Shown here piece by piece: positions 1 through 8,800 of a stretch of DNA of 64,000 nt. The notes beneath the pieces were generated by a model, which was not told the origin of the DNA, did no database searches, and saw nothing but the letters and a program-made list of their open reading frames with translations. The first letter of the stretch is position 1; every line of letters begins with the position of its first letter. Made by a program: the position numbers and the translations under genes. This DNA is from Thiodiazotropha sp037384425 (GTDB taxonomy: Bacteria; Pseudomonadota; Gammaproteobacteria; Chromatiales; Chromatiaceae): assembly GCA_037384425.1 (NCBI GenBank), contig JARROA010000012.1:1-64000 (forward strand), written 5' to 3'.

Positions 1-309
1 TTCGATCTCGGCTTGGTTGGAATGAAATCTTCCCTGCAGGTCGGTGCAGGTCGAGACGAGATTTTCATGTTCCTGGCGGTGTGCTTCCAGGCCGGGGTAG
101 CCGCGCTCTGCCATCAGGCGCTCTTCGGTCTGGAAATGCTCCACCACGTAATCGATCAGCGCATCCAGCCGGTTGCCGATCTCCATGCGGTTGTTATGCG
201 TCACCGCTTCATTCAACGCATTGACCCGAACGAACAGCTCCTGATGCTGTTCGTCACAGACGTTGACGTTGGTACCGTACGCTTCCTGTGTCCATTCCAT
301 TAAAGACAT
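1..309 (-). CDS. Bacteriohemerythrin, 5' part only
   Basis: This reading frame is open for 103 codons and runs off the window, so the C-terminus is missing. It opens MSLMEWTQ and carries the di-iron ligand pattern of hemerythrins: an EQHQELF stretch near residue 20, HFQTEE near residue 61 and an HRQEHE pair near residue 80. Bacteriohemerythrins bind O2 reversibly at a non-heme diiron site in the cytoplasm and act in oxygen storage, delivery or sensing. A GGAGGA ribosome-binding site lies eight bases before the ATG at 309, and favours it over the second ATG three codons in. The last ligands (HxxxD) fall outside the window. It could also be the N-terminal domain of a longer protein. Confidence 0.88.
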   Translation of the reverse strand, partial: MSLMEWTQEAYGTNVNVCDEQHQELFVRVNALNEAVTHNNRMEIGNRLDALIDYVVEHFQTEERLMAERGYPGLEAHRQEHENLVSTCTDLQGRFHSNQAEIE

Positions 310-642
310 TTGGGTTCCTCCACTGTGATTTCCCTATGTTATTTCCATATCAATAGAACCGAATCGACGATGACAATCCGCTGTCGTTCCAGTTTTGTAT
401 GGTCGTTACCCAAGCGCTACGAGCGCGCTGGCCTGTAGCGCTGGAATAGAGGTAGATAGATCAAAGATGAAGACTTGTAAAGGAACAATTCGTCGCATTG
501 ACCAGCTCGCAGTCTTAACCATGTGATTTGACACATCAGCGAGAGCCTTTGGGTCAAATGGCATGCTGTGCTGTCCGCTTGGGCGGGTGTTTTCGATCGA
601 CGTGATGGTGCCTGCGCAGAGACCGAAACGGCGGCGGGAGAC
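310..642. other. Intergenic region without a gene
   Basis: These 333 bases separate the divergently placed hemerythrin start from the 3' end of epmB. Short frames here are extensions or shadows of epmB and none has a convincing ribosome-binding site. The part nearest the hemerythrin gene is AT-richer and should hold its promoter. I could not identify a clear -35/-10 pair, a regulator box or a terminator. Confidence 0.5.
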
Positions 643-1686
643 TCAGACGACGGGCGTCTTGCAGGACTCGCCCGCGATCTCCCGTACCAGTTTCGGTACC
701 AGATAACCCGGCAGCGCACTGCGCAGAGAGCTCAGCAGGGCGGTCGCCCGGCTCTCCTCCACGTCGAAGTGGGCGGCGCCGGCGACCCGGTCGAGCAGGT
801 GGAGGTAGTAGGGCTGGACACCCAGTTCGAAGAGGCGTTCGCTGAGCCTGGCCAGGGTCTCGGCATGGTCGTTGACCCCTTTCAGCAACACCGACTGGTT
901 GAGTAGGGGGATGCCGACGCCTTTCAGCATGGCCAGTGACCTCGCCACCGTGGCGGAGAGTTCGTTGGGGTGGTTGGCGTGGATCACGACCAGGCTTTGC
1001 AGGCGGGATGCGGACAGCAGCGCCACCAGCTCCGGCGTCACCCGTTCGGGCAGTACCACAGGCAGACGTGTATGCAGGCGCAGACGCTTGAGGTGGGGCA
1101 GGGAGGCGAGCTGCGACAGCCAGTCGGCGAGACGGGCGTCACTCACCATCAGGGGATCGCCGCCGCTCAGGATCACCTCTTCCACCTCCGGGTGGGCGCA
1201 CAGATAGTCGAGGATGGCGCGCCACTGGCGGGGCGAGGCGGTGCCCGATGCGTAGGGATAGTGGCGGCGAAAACAGTAGCGGCAGTGCACGGCGCAGGCA
1301 CCGGTGGCGACCATGAGCACGCGCCCCGGATACTTGTGCAGCAGTCCGGGGCTGACCTCGGCCTCCCGGTCTCCCACCGGATTGTCGCTGTAGCCCGGCA
1401 GCTGGACGGTCTCTTCCGCCAGCGGCAGGACCTGTCTGAGCAGGGGGTCGAGCGCATCGCCCGGCTGCATCAGGGCAGCGAACGCCTTGGGTACCCGCAG
1501 CCCGAACTGCCGTGCGGCGTGCAGTTCCGCGGGCAGGGGAACCCGGTCCAGCTCCAGGTAGGCCAGCAGCGATGGCAGATCGGTGAAGGCCTCGCTTAGG
1601 GCCTGCTGCCAGGCGGGCGTCTGCAAACTTGCCGCGCACTCAGGTATGATGTGCGCCGCATTCGATCTGTTTCGTGAGGAAGACAT
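643..1686 (-). CDS. epmB: EF-P beta-lysylation protein EpmB (lysine 2,3-aminomutase family)
   Basis: EpmB is a radical-SAM, PLP-dependent enzyme that converts (S)-alpha-lysine to (R)-beta-lysine, which EpmA then attaches to a lysine of elongation factor P. The 347-residue product shows the radical-SAM cluster motif CxxxCxxC (C131, C135, C138 in CAVHCRYCFRRH), followed by the SGGDPL motif. Length and motifs fit the family (E. coli EpmB is about 342 aa). The start at 1686 overlaps the divergent efp start codon by two bases, so the two genes share one control region. Gene order epmB(-)/efp(+)/epmA(+) is typical of Gammaproteobacteria. The gene looks intact, which contrasts with the damaged efp beside it. 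Confidence 0.95.
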   Translation of the reverse strand: MSSSRNRSNAAHIIPECAASLQTPAWQQALSEAFTDLPSLLAYLELDRVPLPAELHAARQFGLRVPKAFAALMQPGDALDPLLRQVLPLAEETVQLPGYSDNPVGDREAEVSPGLLHKYPGRVLMVATGACAVHCRYCFRRHYPYASGTASPRQWRAILDYLCAHPEVEEVILSGGDPLMVSDARLADWLSQLASLPHLKRLRLHTRLPVVLPERVTPELVALLSASRLQSLVVIHANHPNELSATVARSLAMLKGVGIPLLNQSVLLKGVNDHAETLARLSERLFELGVQPYYLHLLDRVAGAAHFDVEESRATALLSSLRSALPGYLVPKLVREIAGESCKTPVV

Positions 1687-2097
1687 GGCTACCTACAGTA
1701 CCAATGAGTTTAAGGGCGGTCTGAAAATCATGCTGGAATGCAGTACCTCTACAACGACGGTGAGTTCTGGCATTTCATGGATCCGGACAGCTTCGAGCAG
1801 GTCAGCGCCGACGCCGCCGCCGTGGGGGAGACCGTGAAGTGGCTGAAGGAGCAGGACCTCTGTACCGTGACCCTGTGGAACGGTGCTCCCATCATCGTCG
1901 AGCCGCCCAAGTTCGTGGTGCTGACCATCACCGACACCGATCCCGGCCTCAAGGGCGACACCTCCGGCAGCGGCGGCAAGCCGGCCACGCTGGAGACCGG
2001 TGCCGTGGTGCGCGTGCCCCTGTTCGTGCAGATCGGCGAGGCGATCAAGGTCGATACCCGCTCCGGCGAGTACGTCTCCCGGGCCAAAGAGGAGTAA
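1685..2097 (+). pseudogene. efp: Elongation factor P with an internal frameshifting deletion
   Basis: EF-P relieves ribosomes stalled at polyproline. The first 18 codons read a normal EF-P N-terminus (MATYSTNEFKGGLKIMLE). At about 1738 the DNA jumps straight to the sequence normally found at residue 72 onward (MQYLYNDGEFWHFMDP) in another frame. That second part runs correctly to the TAA at 2095-2097 (ends VDTRSGEYVSRAKEE). By comparison with E. coli EF-P, about 53 codons (about 160 nt) are missing. These cover most of the first KOW-like domain and the FVKPGKGQ loop with Lys34, the residue modified by EpmA/EpmB. Read from the normal ATG, the frame stops at 1835-1837. The lesion may be real or an assembly or consensus error. 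The intact epmA and epmB make me suspect an error or a very recent event. Confidence 0.9.
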
Positions 2098-2108
2098 GCC
2101 GCGCCATC

Positions 2109-3092
2109 ATGGGCGAAGCGAGCGACTGGCGGCCCACGGCCGAGCTGGCGATGCTCCGGGCCCGGGCCGACCTGCTGGCGCGGATTCGCGATTTCTTCCG
2201 GCAGGCCGGGGTGCTCGAGGTGGAGACCCCGGCCTGCTCACGTTTCGGGGTCACCGATCCCGCCATCGAGAGCTTCACCACCCGCTACACCGGCCCCGGT
2301 GCGGCTGCCGGTGCTGATCTCTATCTCCAGACCTCGCCCGAATTCCCGATGAAGCGACTGCTGGCCGCCGGCAGCGGACCCATCTACCAGCTCTGTCGCG
2401 TATTCCGCAATGGCGAGCAGGGACGGCGGCACAATCCGGAGTTCACCCTGCTCGAATGGTACCGTCCGGGATTCGATCACCACCGGCTGATGGAGGAAGT
2501 GGCCTCCCTGGTCGCGGCCCTGTCGCCTCAGCCATTGCCGGTGGAGCGGTTGAGCTACGCCGAGGCCTTCCAGTGTTATCTGCGGGTCGATCCGCATCGG
2601 GCTTCAGTCGAGAGCCTGCGCAACTGCGCCATCGAGAAGGGAATCGCTGGCGCGGAGAGTCTTGCACTGGAGGGGCGCGATGCCTGGTTGGATCTGTTAC
2701 TGAGCCACCTTATCGAGCCCCATCTGGGCGTCCAGGGTATGACCTTCCTCTACGACTATCCGGCATCCCAGGCGGCGCTGGCCCGGGTGCGCGCCGGGGA
2801 TCCGCCGCTGGCGGAACGCTTCGAGCTCTACCTCGAGGGGGTGGAGATCGCCAACGGCTTTCACGAGCTGGTCGATGCCGCCGAGCAGCGGCGGCGCTTT
2901 GTCGGCGATAACCGGAGCCGCCAGGCGATGGGATTGCCGGCGGTGCCGCCTGACGAGCACCTGCTGGCCGCCCTCGAGGCGGGCATGCCGCCCTCGGCCG
3001 GCGTGGCGCTGGGGGTCGACCGACTGCTGATGGTGCTCTCCGGCAGCCGCCACATCCGTGAAACCCTCGCCTTCGCTATCGAGCGAGCCTGA
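2109..3092 (+). CDS. epmA: EF-P lysyltransferase EpmA (PoxA/GenX, class II LysRS-like)
   Basis: EpmA activates (R)-beta-lysine with ATP and ligates it to Lys34 of EF-P. It is a paralogue of the class II lysyl-tRNA synthetase catalytic domain without the tRNA anticodon-binding domain. The 327-residue product keeps the class II motifs: motif 2 around CRVFRNGEQGRRHNPEFTLLEWYRP and motif 3 near the C-terminus (GVALGVDRLLMVLSG). The chosen ATG follows the efp stop by 11 bases and opens MGEASDWRPTAELAMLRARA, matching the family's N-terminus. The frame is open further upstream inside efp, but that part is not EpmA-like. It is probably co-transcribed with efp. Confidence 0.95.
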   Translation: MGEASDWRPTAELAMLRARADLLARIRDFFRQAGVLEVETPACSRFGVTDPAIESFTTRYTGPGAAAGADLYLQTSPEFPMKRLLAAGSGPIYQLCRVFRNGEQGRRHNPEFTLLEWYRPGFDHHRLMEEVASLVAALSPQPLPVERLSYAEAFQCYLRVDPHRASVESLRNCAIEKGIAGAESLALEGRDAWLDLLLSHLIEPHLGVQGMTFLYDYPASQAALARVRAGDPPLAERFELYLEGVEIANGFHELVDAAEQRRRFVGDNRSRQAMGLPAVPPDEHLLAALEAGMPPSAGVALGVDRLLMVLSGSRHIRETLAFAIERA

Positions 3093-3164
3093 ACGACCGG
3101 GAAGCGGATTCCTGAACAAGCGGTGAAGCTCCTGCTCGCGGATCGATTTGACAATTTTTCAATC

Positions 3165-3206
3165 CAGACCGGCTGACTTCGCATTAAAATGAAAACAGAC
3201 CGGCTG
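3165..3206 (+). repeat. Pair of 11-bp direct repeats upstream of the L,D-transpeptidase gene
   Basis: CAGACCGGCTG occurs at 3165-3175 and again at 3196-3206, a 31-bp period (about three helical turns), in the 197-bp gap between epmA and the L,D-transpeptidase gene. Spacing by whole turns suits a regulator binding one face of the DNA, but two copies can also be chance. Nothing else in the gap is recognisable. Confidence 0.35.
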
Positions 3207-3289
3207 TGTAAGCTATTCACGCCAGGGCAGACAAGGCGATAAGACCTGAATACCGTTACTGCCCGCTAAAAGCCGGCGCGGAGGCAATT

Positions 3290-4945
3290 TTGGGAGTCAG
3301 GAGGCTAGGAACCGATCTGCTGTTGGTCATGCTGTTGGCCGTGCCCACGGCCGAGGCGACCATTGTGACCTTCGATGAGGCGGGCTTCGTGCAACAGGTG
3401 GAGGCCAGTCCGGCGCAGAAACTGGACCTCGACTGGCCGGCCATTCGCCGTCTCTACGAGCGGCTTGACGAGGACTCCATATGGCATAGCCAGGGGCACA
3501 TGAATGCGCGAGGGCGACAGCTCCTGGCCTGGTTGAAAGCCGCGGGCGAGGAGGGGCTGAAACCCGCTGACTACCATGTCGAGCATCTACAGCGACTCCA
3601 GAATCAGGCTGCAACGCAAGACAGTATGCTGCGTGAGCTGCTGCTCACCGACGCCTACCTGCGCCTTGCCGTCGATCTCAGGCAGGGCAACCGGGCCACG
3701 CGCGCGCTCGACCCCTTCTGGACGGCGCAAGCCGAATCCTTCGATCCGGTGGTGACCCTGATCCGGGCCTTGGCACAAGACCGTCTCGCCGACATGCTGG
3801 CGCAGCTCGGTCCGGCGGGTGCGGAGTACGATCGCCTGCGCCAGGCACTGGCACGCTACCGGGCCATTGAGCGGGCGGGGGGCTGGCCGAGACTGGTGAC
3901 CGGCACCAGCCTGCGCCCGGGCCAGCGCGTACCCCAGATCGAGCGACTGCGCGAAAGACTGGCCCTGGAGTCAGGCCGGGATTATGAGCAGACTGAAGAT
4001 CCCGAACTGTTCGATGCCCGACTGGAAACCGAACTGAAGCGGTTTCAGACACGGCACGGACTGGCTGCCGATGGTGTGGCGGGACCGGCAACCCTGGAGG
4101 CGTTGAACGTGCCGGTGGCGAGACGCATCGAGCAGCTGCGCATCAATCTGGAGCGCTGGCGGTGGCTGCCCCATGAGATGGAGACGGAGCATCTGCTGGT
4201 GAACACGGCGGGCTTCGATATCGAGTACCACTCCCACGACCGGGTGATCTTTTCCGCCCGCACGGTGAACGGCAGCGAGGAACGGCCGACCCCCTCCATG
4301 ATCAGCCGCATCACGCACCTGGTGGCGAATCCCCAATGGACCGTACCCCGTCGCATCGCGGTCGAGGACATGCTGCCCCGGCAGCAGGCCGATCCCGGCT
4401 ATCTGACGGGCAAAAGGATCCAGGTCTATCGGCGCAACGGCGCCGGCTGGGAGGCGTTCGATCCCGCCTCCATCGACTGGTCACCCTATGACCAGGACAA
4501 TTTTCCCTTCGTGTTGCAGCAGGAGGCCGGCGCCGGTAACAGCCTCGGCCGGATCAAGTTTCATATGCCCAATCCGAATGCCATCTTTCTGCACGATACG
4601 CCGGCCGTCGGTCTCTTCGGACGCAGCGAGCGGGCGTTCAGTTCGGGTTGCGTGCGGGTGGAGCGGGCGGATCGTCTGGCCCGGCTGCTGATCGAGCGTG
4701 CCGATCCGTGGGAGGCCAGGAAGTTCAACCAGGCCCTGGAGACGGGCGAAACCCTGATCATCCCCCTGCGGCAACCCCTCTCCGTCTATCTGACCTATTT
4801 CACCAGCTGGGTCGACACGGCGGGCGAGGTCCACTTCCGTCCCGATATCTATCAACGGGATGACGAGCTGATGCTCGCCTTCGCTCGCCAGAAGCATCCG
4901 ATGACGGTCCTGCGGCCGGACCAACCGTCGCCCGCTTCGCTCTGA
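3290..4945 (+). CDS. L,D-transpeptidase, LdtD/YcbB family
   Basis: LdtD-type enzymes form 3-3 (mDAP-mDAP) cross-links in peptidoglycan in the periplasm. The 551-residue product has a signal peptide (hydrophobic core LLLVMLLAVP, cleavage near AEA), a scaffold domain, a PG_binding_1 region at about 210-275 and a YkuD catalytic domain at about 300-475. The catalytic signature reads FLHDTP...RAFSSGCVRVE, with the nucleophile at C454. The start is a TTG at 3290, chosen because GGAGG lies just upstream and the signal peptide begins there. The next gene is a YcbK/MepK homologue, as in the E. coli ycbB-ycbK pair, so one gene makes 3-3 links and the other can cut them. Confidence 0.93.
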   Translation: MGVRRLGTDLLLVMLLAVPTAEATIVTFDEAGFVQQVEASPAQKLDLDWPAIRRLYERLDEDSIWHSQGHMNARGRQLLAWLKAAGEEGLKPADYHVEHLQRLQNQAATQDSMLRELLLTDAYLRLAVDLRQGNRATRALDPFWTAQAESFDPVVTLIRALAQDRLADMLAQLGPAGAEYDRLRQALARYRAIERAGGWPRLVTGTSLRPGQRVPQIERLRERLALESGRDYEQTEDPELFDARLETELKRFQTRHGLAADGVAGPATLEALNVPVARRIEQLRINLERWRWLPHEMETEHLLVNTAGFDIEYHSHDRVIFSARTVNGSEERPTPSMISRITHLVANPQWTVPRRIAVEDMLPRQQADPGYLTGKRIQVYRRNGAGWEAFDPASIDWSPYDQDNFPFVLQQEAGAGNSLGRIKFHMPNPNAIFLHDTPAVGLFGRSERAFSSGCVRVERADRLARLLIERADPWEARKFNQALETGETLIIPLRQPLSVYLTYFTSWVDTAGEVHFRPDIYQRDDELMLAFARQKHPMTVLRPDQPSPASL

Positions 4946-4991
4946 AACCTCCTGTCATACCAGGAATATCGATCGGAGGAGCCGTGAATCC

Positions 4992-5015
4992 GGTCACAAG
5001 GTTGGCCTGGTGACC
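4992..5015 (+). promoter_or_regulatory. Inverted repeat in the ldt-mepK gap
   Basis: GGTCAC at 4992-4997 and GTGACC at 5010-5015 form a perfect 6-bp inverted repeat with a 12-bp spacer in the 142-bp gap between the L,D-transpeptidase and mepK. It could be a protein-binding site or a weak hairpin. No run of T follows, so it is not a typical terminator. Confidence 0.25.
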
Positions 5016-5087
5016 CCACAATTTGTTAACCTGCGCTGGATTTTGCCCCTCTCCTGCCGACAATGACGGCAACAACGGCAGACACGA

Positions 5088-5672
5088 ATGGCAGCAGGTT
5101 TCATGCAAGACGATCCGATAATCCGTCCCCAAGGCGTCCTCATCAGCAGAAGAGCATTCATCACCGGCCTCGCTTCGACGGCGGGCCTGCTGGCGGTCTC
5201 CCCGGTGCTGGCGGCGGTGGCCCCGTCGTCACAGCGCACCCTCTCCTTCCACCATACCCATACCGGCGAGCGGGCGGAGATCACCTACTGGCGCGACGGC
5301 GAATATCTGGCCGAAAATCTCAAGGCCCTCGATCATCTGCTGCGGGACCACCGCACCGGCGAGCAGGCGCACATGGACCAGGATCTGCTCGATACCCTCT
5401 ACGCACTGCAGCTCAAGCTCGGTGAACCGGGGGAATTCGAGATCATCTCCGCCTATCGCTCTCCGAAGACCAACGAGATGCTGCGCAGCAAAAGCGGCGG
5501 TGTGGCCAAGCGCAGCCTGCACATGCAAGGCAAGGCGATCGATATCCGCGTCTGCGGCTGCGATCTGAAGCGGTTGCGCAAGACCGCGCTCTCCCTCAAG
5601 GCCGGCGGCGTCGGCTACTATCCCAAATCCAACTTCGTTCACGTCGACACCGGGCGTGTGCGCTACTGGTAG
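5088..5672 (+). CDS. mepK: Murein endopeptidase MepK-like (DUF882/YcbK), Tat-exported
   Basis: E. coli MepK (YcbK) is a zinc-dependent peptidase that cleaves the 3-3 cross-links made by L,D-transpeptidases. The 194-residue product has a twin-arginine-type N-terminus (SRRAFITGLA then a hydrophobic stretch) and the M15/DUF882 fold. Its metal-site segments are SLHMQGKAIDIRV and NFVHVDTGRVRYW, and the family motif AYRSPKTN is present. Two ATGs are possible: 5088 and 5103. I keep the first, but the second leaves a cleaner Tat signal and neither has a strong ribosome-binding site. It lies 142 bp behind the L,D-transpeptidase gene on the same strand, which supports a paired role in wall remodelling. 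Confidence 0.9.
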   Translation: MAAGFMQDDPIIRPQGVLISRRAFITGLASTAGLLAVSPVLAAVAPSSQRTLSFHHTHTGERAEITYWRDGEYLAENLKALDHLLRDHRTGEQAHMDQDLLDTLYALQLKLGEPGEFEIISAYRSPKTNEMLRSKSGGVAKRSLHMQGKAIDIRVCGCDLKRLRKTALSLKAGGVGYYPKSNFVHVDTGRVRYW

Positions 5673-5733
5673 CGGACGGTATTTTTCCAGACGGACACAA
5701 GATCGACCGGATTTCGTTGCGGCAAGCTGCACT

Positions 5734-5801
5734 GCTCAGTATGTAATGTTGTGGTGGTCTCCTCGATTCAATCCCATCTCAGCACCCAAATGCAATCTGC
5801 C
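5734..5801 (+). repeat. Direct repeat copy A flanking the sensory module
   Basis: The stretch starting GCTCAGTATGTAATGTTG and ending near CAATCTGCC aligns over roughly 68 bases, with small gaps, to 10742-10812 in the same orientation. Shared blocks include GCTCAGT-TGTAA-GTTG, CTCGA-TCAATCCC and ACCCAA. The two copies lie just outside the histidine kinase and binding-lipoprotein genes. They could mark an old insertion or duplication boundary, or be two members of a dispersed repeat family. Confidence 0.5.
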
Positions 5802-5853
5802 GCCTGGCCATGATGGCTGATGCCGTGAGATGCGAGACTGGCTCCCGCCATCA

Positions 5854-8800
5854 TCACACCACGCGATCAAGCGCTTTGAGGATTACCGGGTATTCAAAAT
5901 TATCAGCAATACGTCTCAGGACTTTCTGCAGTTCGGCATCATATCCCCCCACCCGTTCTATGGCGCCGGATATAGCCTCCGCTTCAAGGCTTTCCAGGGC
6001 ATCTCTCAGATCGATCTGCAGCGTTTCAGGCAGCACAGCGATCATCTCCGGCGTCAGCTCTGCAACCGCCTTATCGCCTTCCGGCTTTTCTTCGAAGATG
6101 TAGCGTAGACCCAACTGCTCGGACAGGCAGCGGTAGATCTCCTCGAATCGGTAAGGCTTGCGCACAAAATCGTCCATCCCGGCTTTGAGCATCTCTTCCT
6201 GCTCCTCCGCGAAGACCGATGCGGTTACCGCGATGATCTTGACTTTGTCCCCTCCCGGCAGCTGACGGATACGGCGCGTGGCTTCATCACCGTCCATTTC
6301 AGGCATGCGCCGGTCCATCCAGATCAGGTCGGGATGCCATGCCTTGAAGCACTCCACGCAACTCAGCCCGTTCTCCGCCTCCTTCACCTCCAGTCCGATG
6401 TCGCTCATCAGCCGCTTCAGCAGAAACCGGCTCTCGGTCTGGTCTTCCACGACCAGGATGCGGTAGTGTGGTTGCCCTGGCACCAGTCCCACGACCTCTC
6501 CGTACCGCTTCGATTCCGGCTTGGCAAGGTCGCTCGTTTCAGCAACATCCACCGGTAGCTCCACTCGAAACAGAGAGCCCGTACCCACTCTGCTGTCCAG
6601 GGTGATGACCCCTCCCATCAGTTCGACGAACTGCTTGGTGATGGTCAGCCCCAGTCCGGTCCCCTTCTGCTCCCCGCTGGTGACCAGCTGCACGAAGGGT
6701 TTGAAGAGTCGCTTGCGGTCCTCCTCGCCAATGCCGGGGCCACTGTCTTCGACTTCGATCAGCAGCAGCAACCGATCGTTCTTGTGACTCCCGAAGCGGA
6801 TGGTGACACCGCCTTTTTCGGTGAACTTTATCCCATTGCCTACGAGGTTGATCAGGATCTGGCGCAGACGCGCCTCGTCGCCTTTGATGTAGCGCGGAAC
6901 GTCGGAGGTCATCTCCAGCTTCAGCCGCAACCCCTTTCCTTTCGCTCGCAACTGCATCATCTCTACCACGTCCCGCACCAGAGCGCCGAAATCGAATGGC
7001 GTGATCTCCAACTGCAGCCGGCCCGCTTCGATCTTGGCGATCTCCAGCACATCGTTGATCAGGGAGAGCAGGTGCTCTCCGCTGCGATTGATGGTGTCGA
7101 GGTTCTCCCGCTCTTCGGGCGGCAGCGCCGGATCGCGCCGGACCAGATTGGAGAACCCCAGAATAGCGTTGAGCGGCGTGCGCAGTTCGTGACTCATATT
7201 GGCCAGAAACACACTCTTGGCTTTGTTCGCCGCCTCCGCCGCATCCCGTGCCAGCAGCAGCTCCGTCGTGCGCTGCTGGACCGTCTCCTCGAGCTGCTGC
7301 CGGTAACGCAAACGTTCCTCTTCGGCATGCTTGCGTTCGGTGATGTCCCGCCCTTCGGGGATGAGCTGGATGACATGCCCCTCCGAATCGAGGATGGGCT
7401 TGACCGAAAAATCGAGATAGTGAATCTCTCCCTCCGCCGAGAGGTGGCTGGCCTCGAAACGCACGAACTCCCCCTTCGCCGCCTCGTCGATCGCTCGTTT
7501 CAGCCGTTGTTGCATCTGCGTTGAATGGGCCCACCAAGGGGTTTGCCAGAAGGGTCTGCCAAGCACCTCCGCTTCGTCGACCCCGGCAAACTGGAGGGCG
7601 GCCTTGTTGGCTTGCAGGAGGGTGCCGTCGGTCGACATCAGGCCAATGAACTGGAAACTCTGTTCGAAGATCGCATGAAAGCGTTGTTCACTGGCTCGCA
7701 GCGCCTGTTCCATACGTTTACGTTCACTCACATCGCGCGAGACGATCAGAAAGCGCGGTTCGGCCGATGGATTCGCGGCCGGTTTTTTCGATATGGAGAG
7801 CTCGAACCAGTGGGCGCCCTGGGGTAGATCGATGCGGATAAGGTTACCGAAGGAGAGCCCCTGTTCATCGGCCTCACGGATACCCGCCATGGCGATAGCG
7901 GCCGCCTCGGGTGAAAGCACCTCATGCACCGTTTTACCGAGCAGATGCTCCCTTTGTGTCGCCAGTAATTCGGGACTGCGCGTCCAGACATTGAGATAGC
8001 GCCCCTCGCCATCCACTTCGAACAGTATGTCGGGAATGGCGTTGATGATCCCCTCGGTAAATTCCACCGCCTGTTCGAGCTGTATTTCGGTCTCTCTACG
8101 CCCGGTGATATCGCTCAGGTGGCCGTGATAGGCGACTACCTCCCCATCGGCATCCCGCGCGACCACCGTAAAAGAGTAGATCCAGCGATATTCACCGTCC
8201 GCATGGCGGAGGCGATACTCCTGCTCCAGGAAAGGTGCCGTGGATTGCCCGGCTGCCGTCACTTCCTCGACAACACGGGGAAGGTCGTCGGGATGGATGA
8301 CGCTCAGGTAAGGAACCCTTCCCCCGGTAAAATCCTCCACCCTGTAGCCAAATTGCTGCTCGATGTTGGGCGAGACGTATTCGACCGGCCACCCTTCGCT
8401 GGCCCGCCATTTGAAAGCCACGTTCGGTCCGCCGATGAACAGCCGCCGCTCATCCTCGAGTTCCGCATTGAGCGCCCTGACCGCGGCCGCCGAACGGTTC
8501 GTCTGCCGGTAGAGGATGATCAGGCCGACACTGGCGCCCGTCAACAGGAGCAGCAATCCCGTCAACACCAGTATCCAGGGCGCATAGCGATGCCAGAGGT
8601 CAGCCAGGGTGATCTCGGGAACCCCCTCGAAGGGCGGTAGACGCAAACGTTGCAACAGATCTTCGATACCGTCGTAATTGGCGGGTATCTCGAAACTGTG
8701 GACTTCAGTCCCTTCACCCAGAATGCCGTGTGGCATCGAGAGCAGTGCGGCTGCGATGCGGCTGGCGAGCTGCTTGTCGATCTGCGGCATGACGGCAACC

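Noticed and set aside
1583..1837. 84-codon frame containing the efp N-terminus, considered as a separate small gene
   Set aside because: It is the efp start read out of frame after the deletion; residues after MLE have no family pattern.
3148..3190. TTGACA at 3148 as promoter of the L,D-transpeptidase gene
   Set aside because: No acceptable -10 box lies 16-18 bp downstream; TAAAAT at 3185 is 31 bp away.
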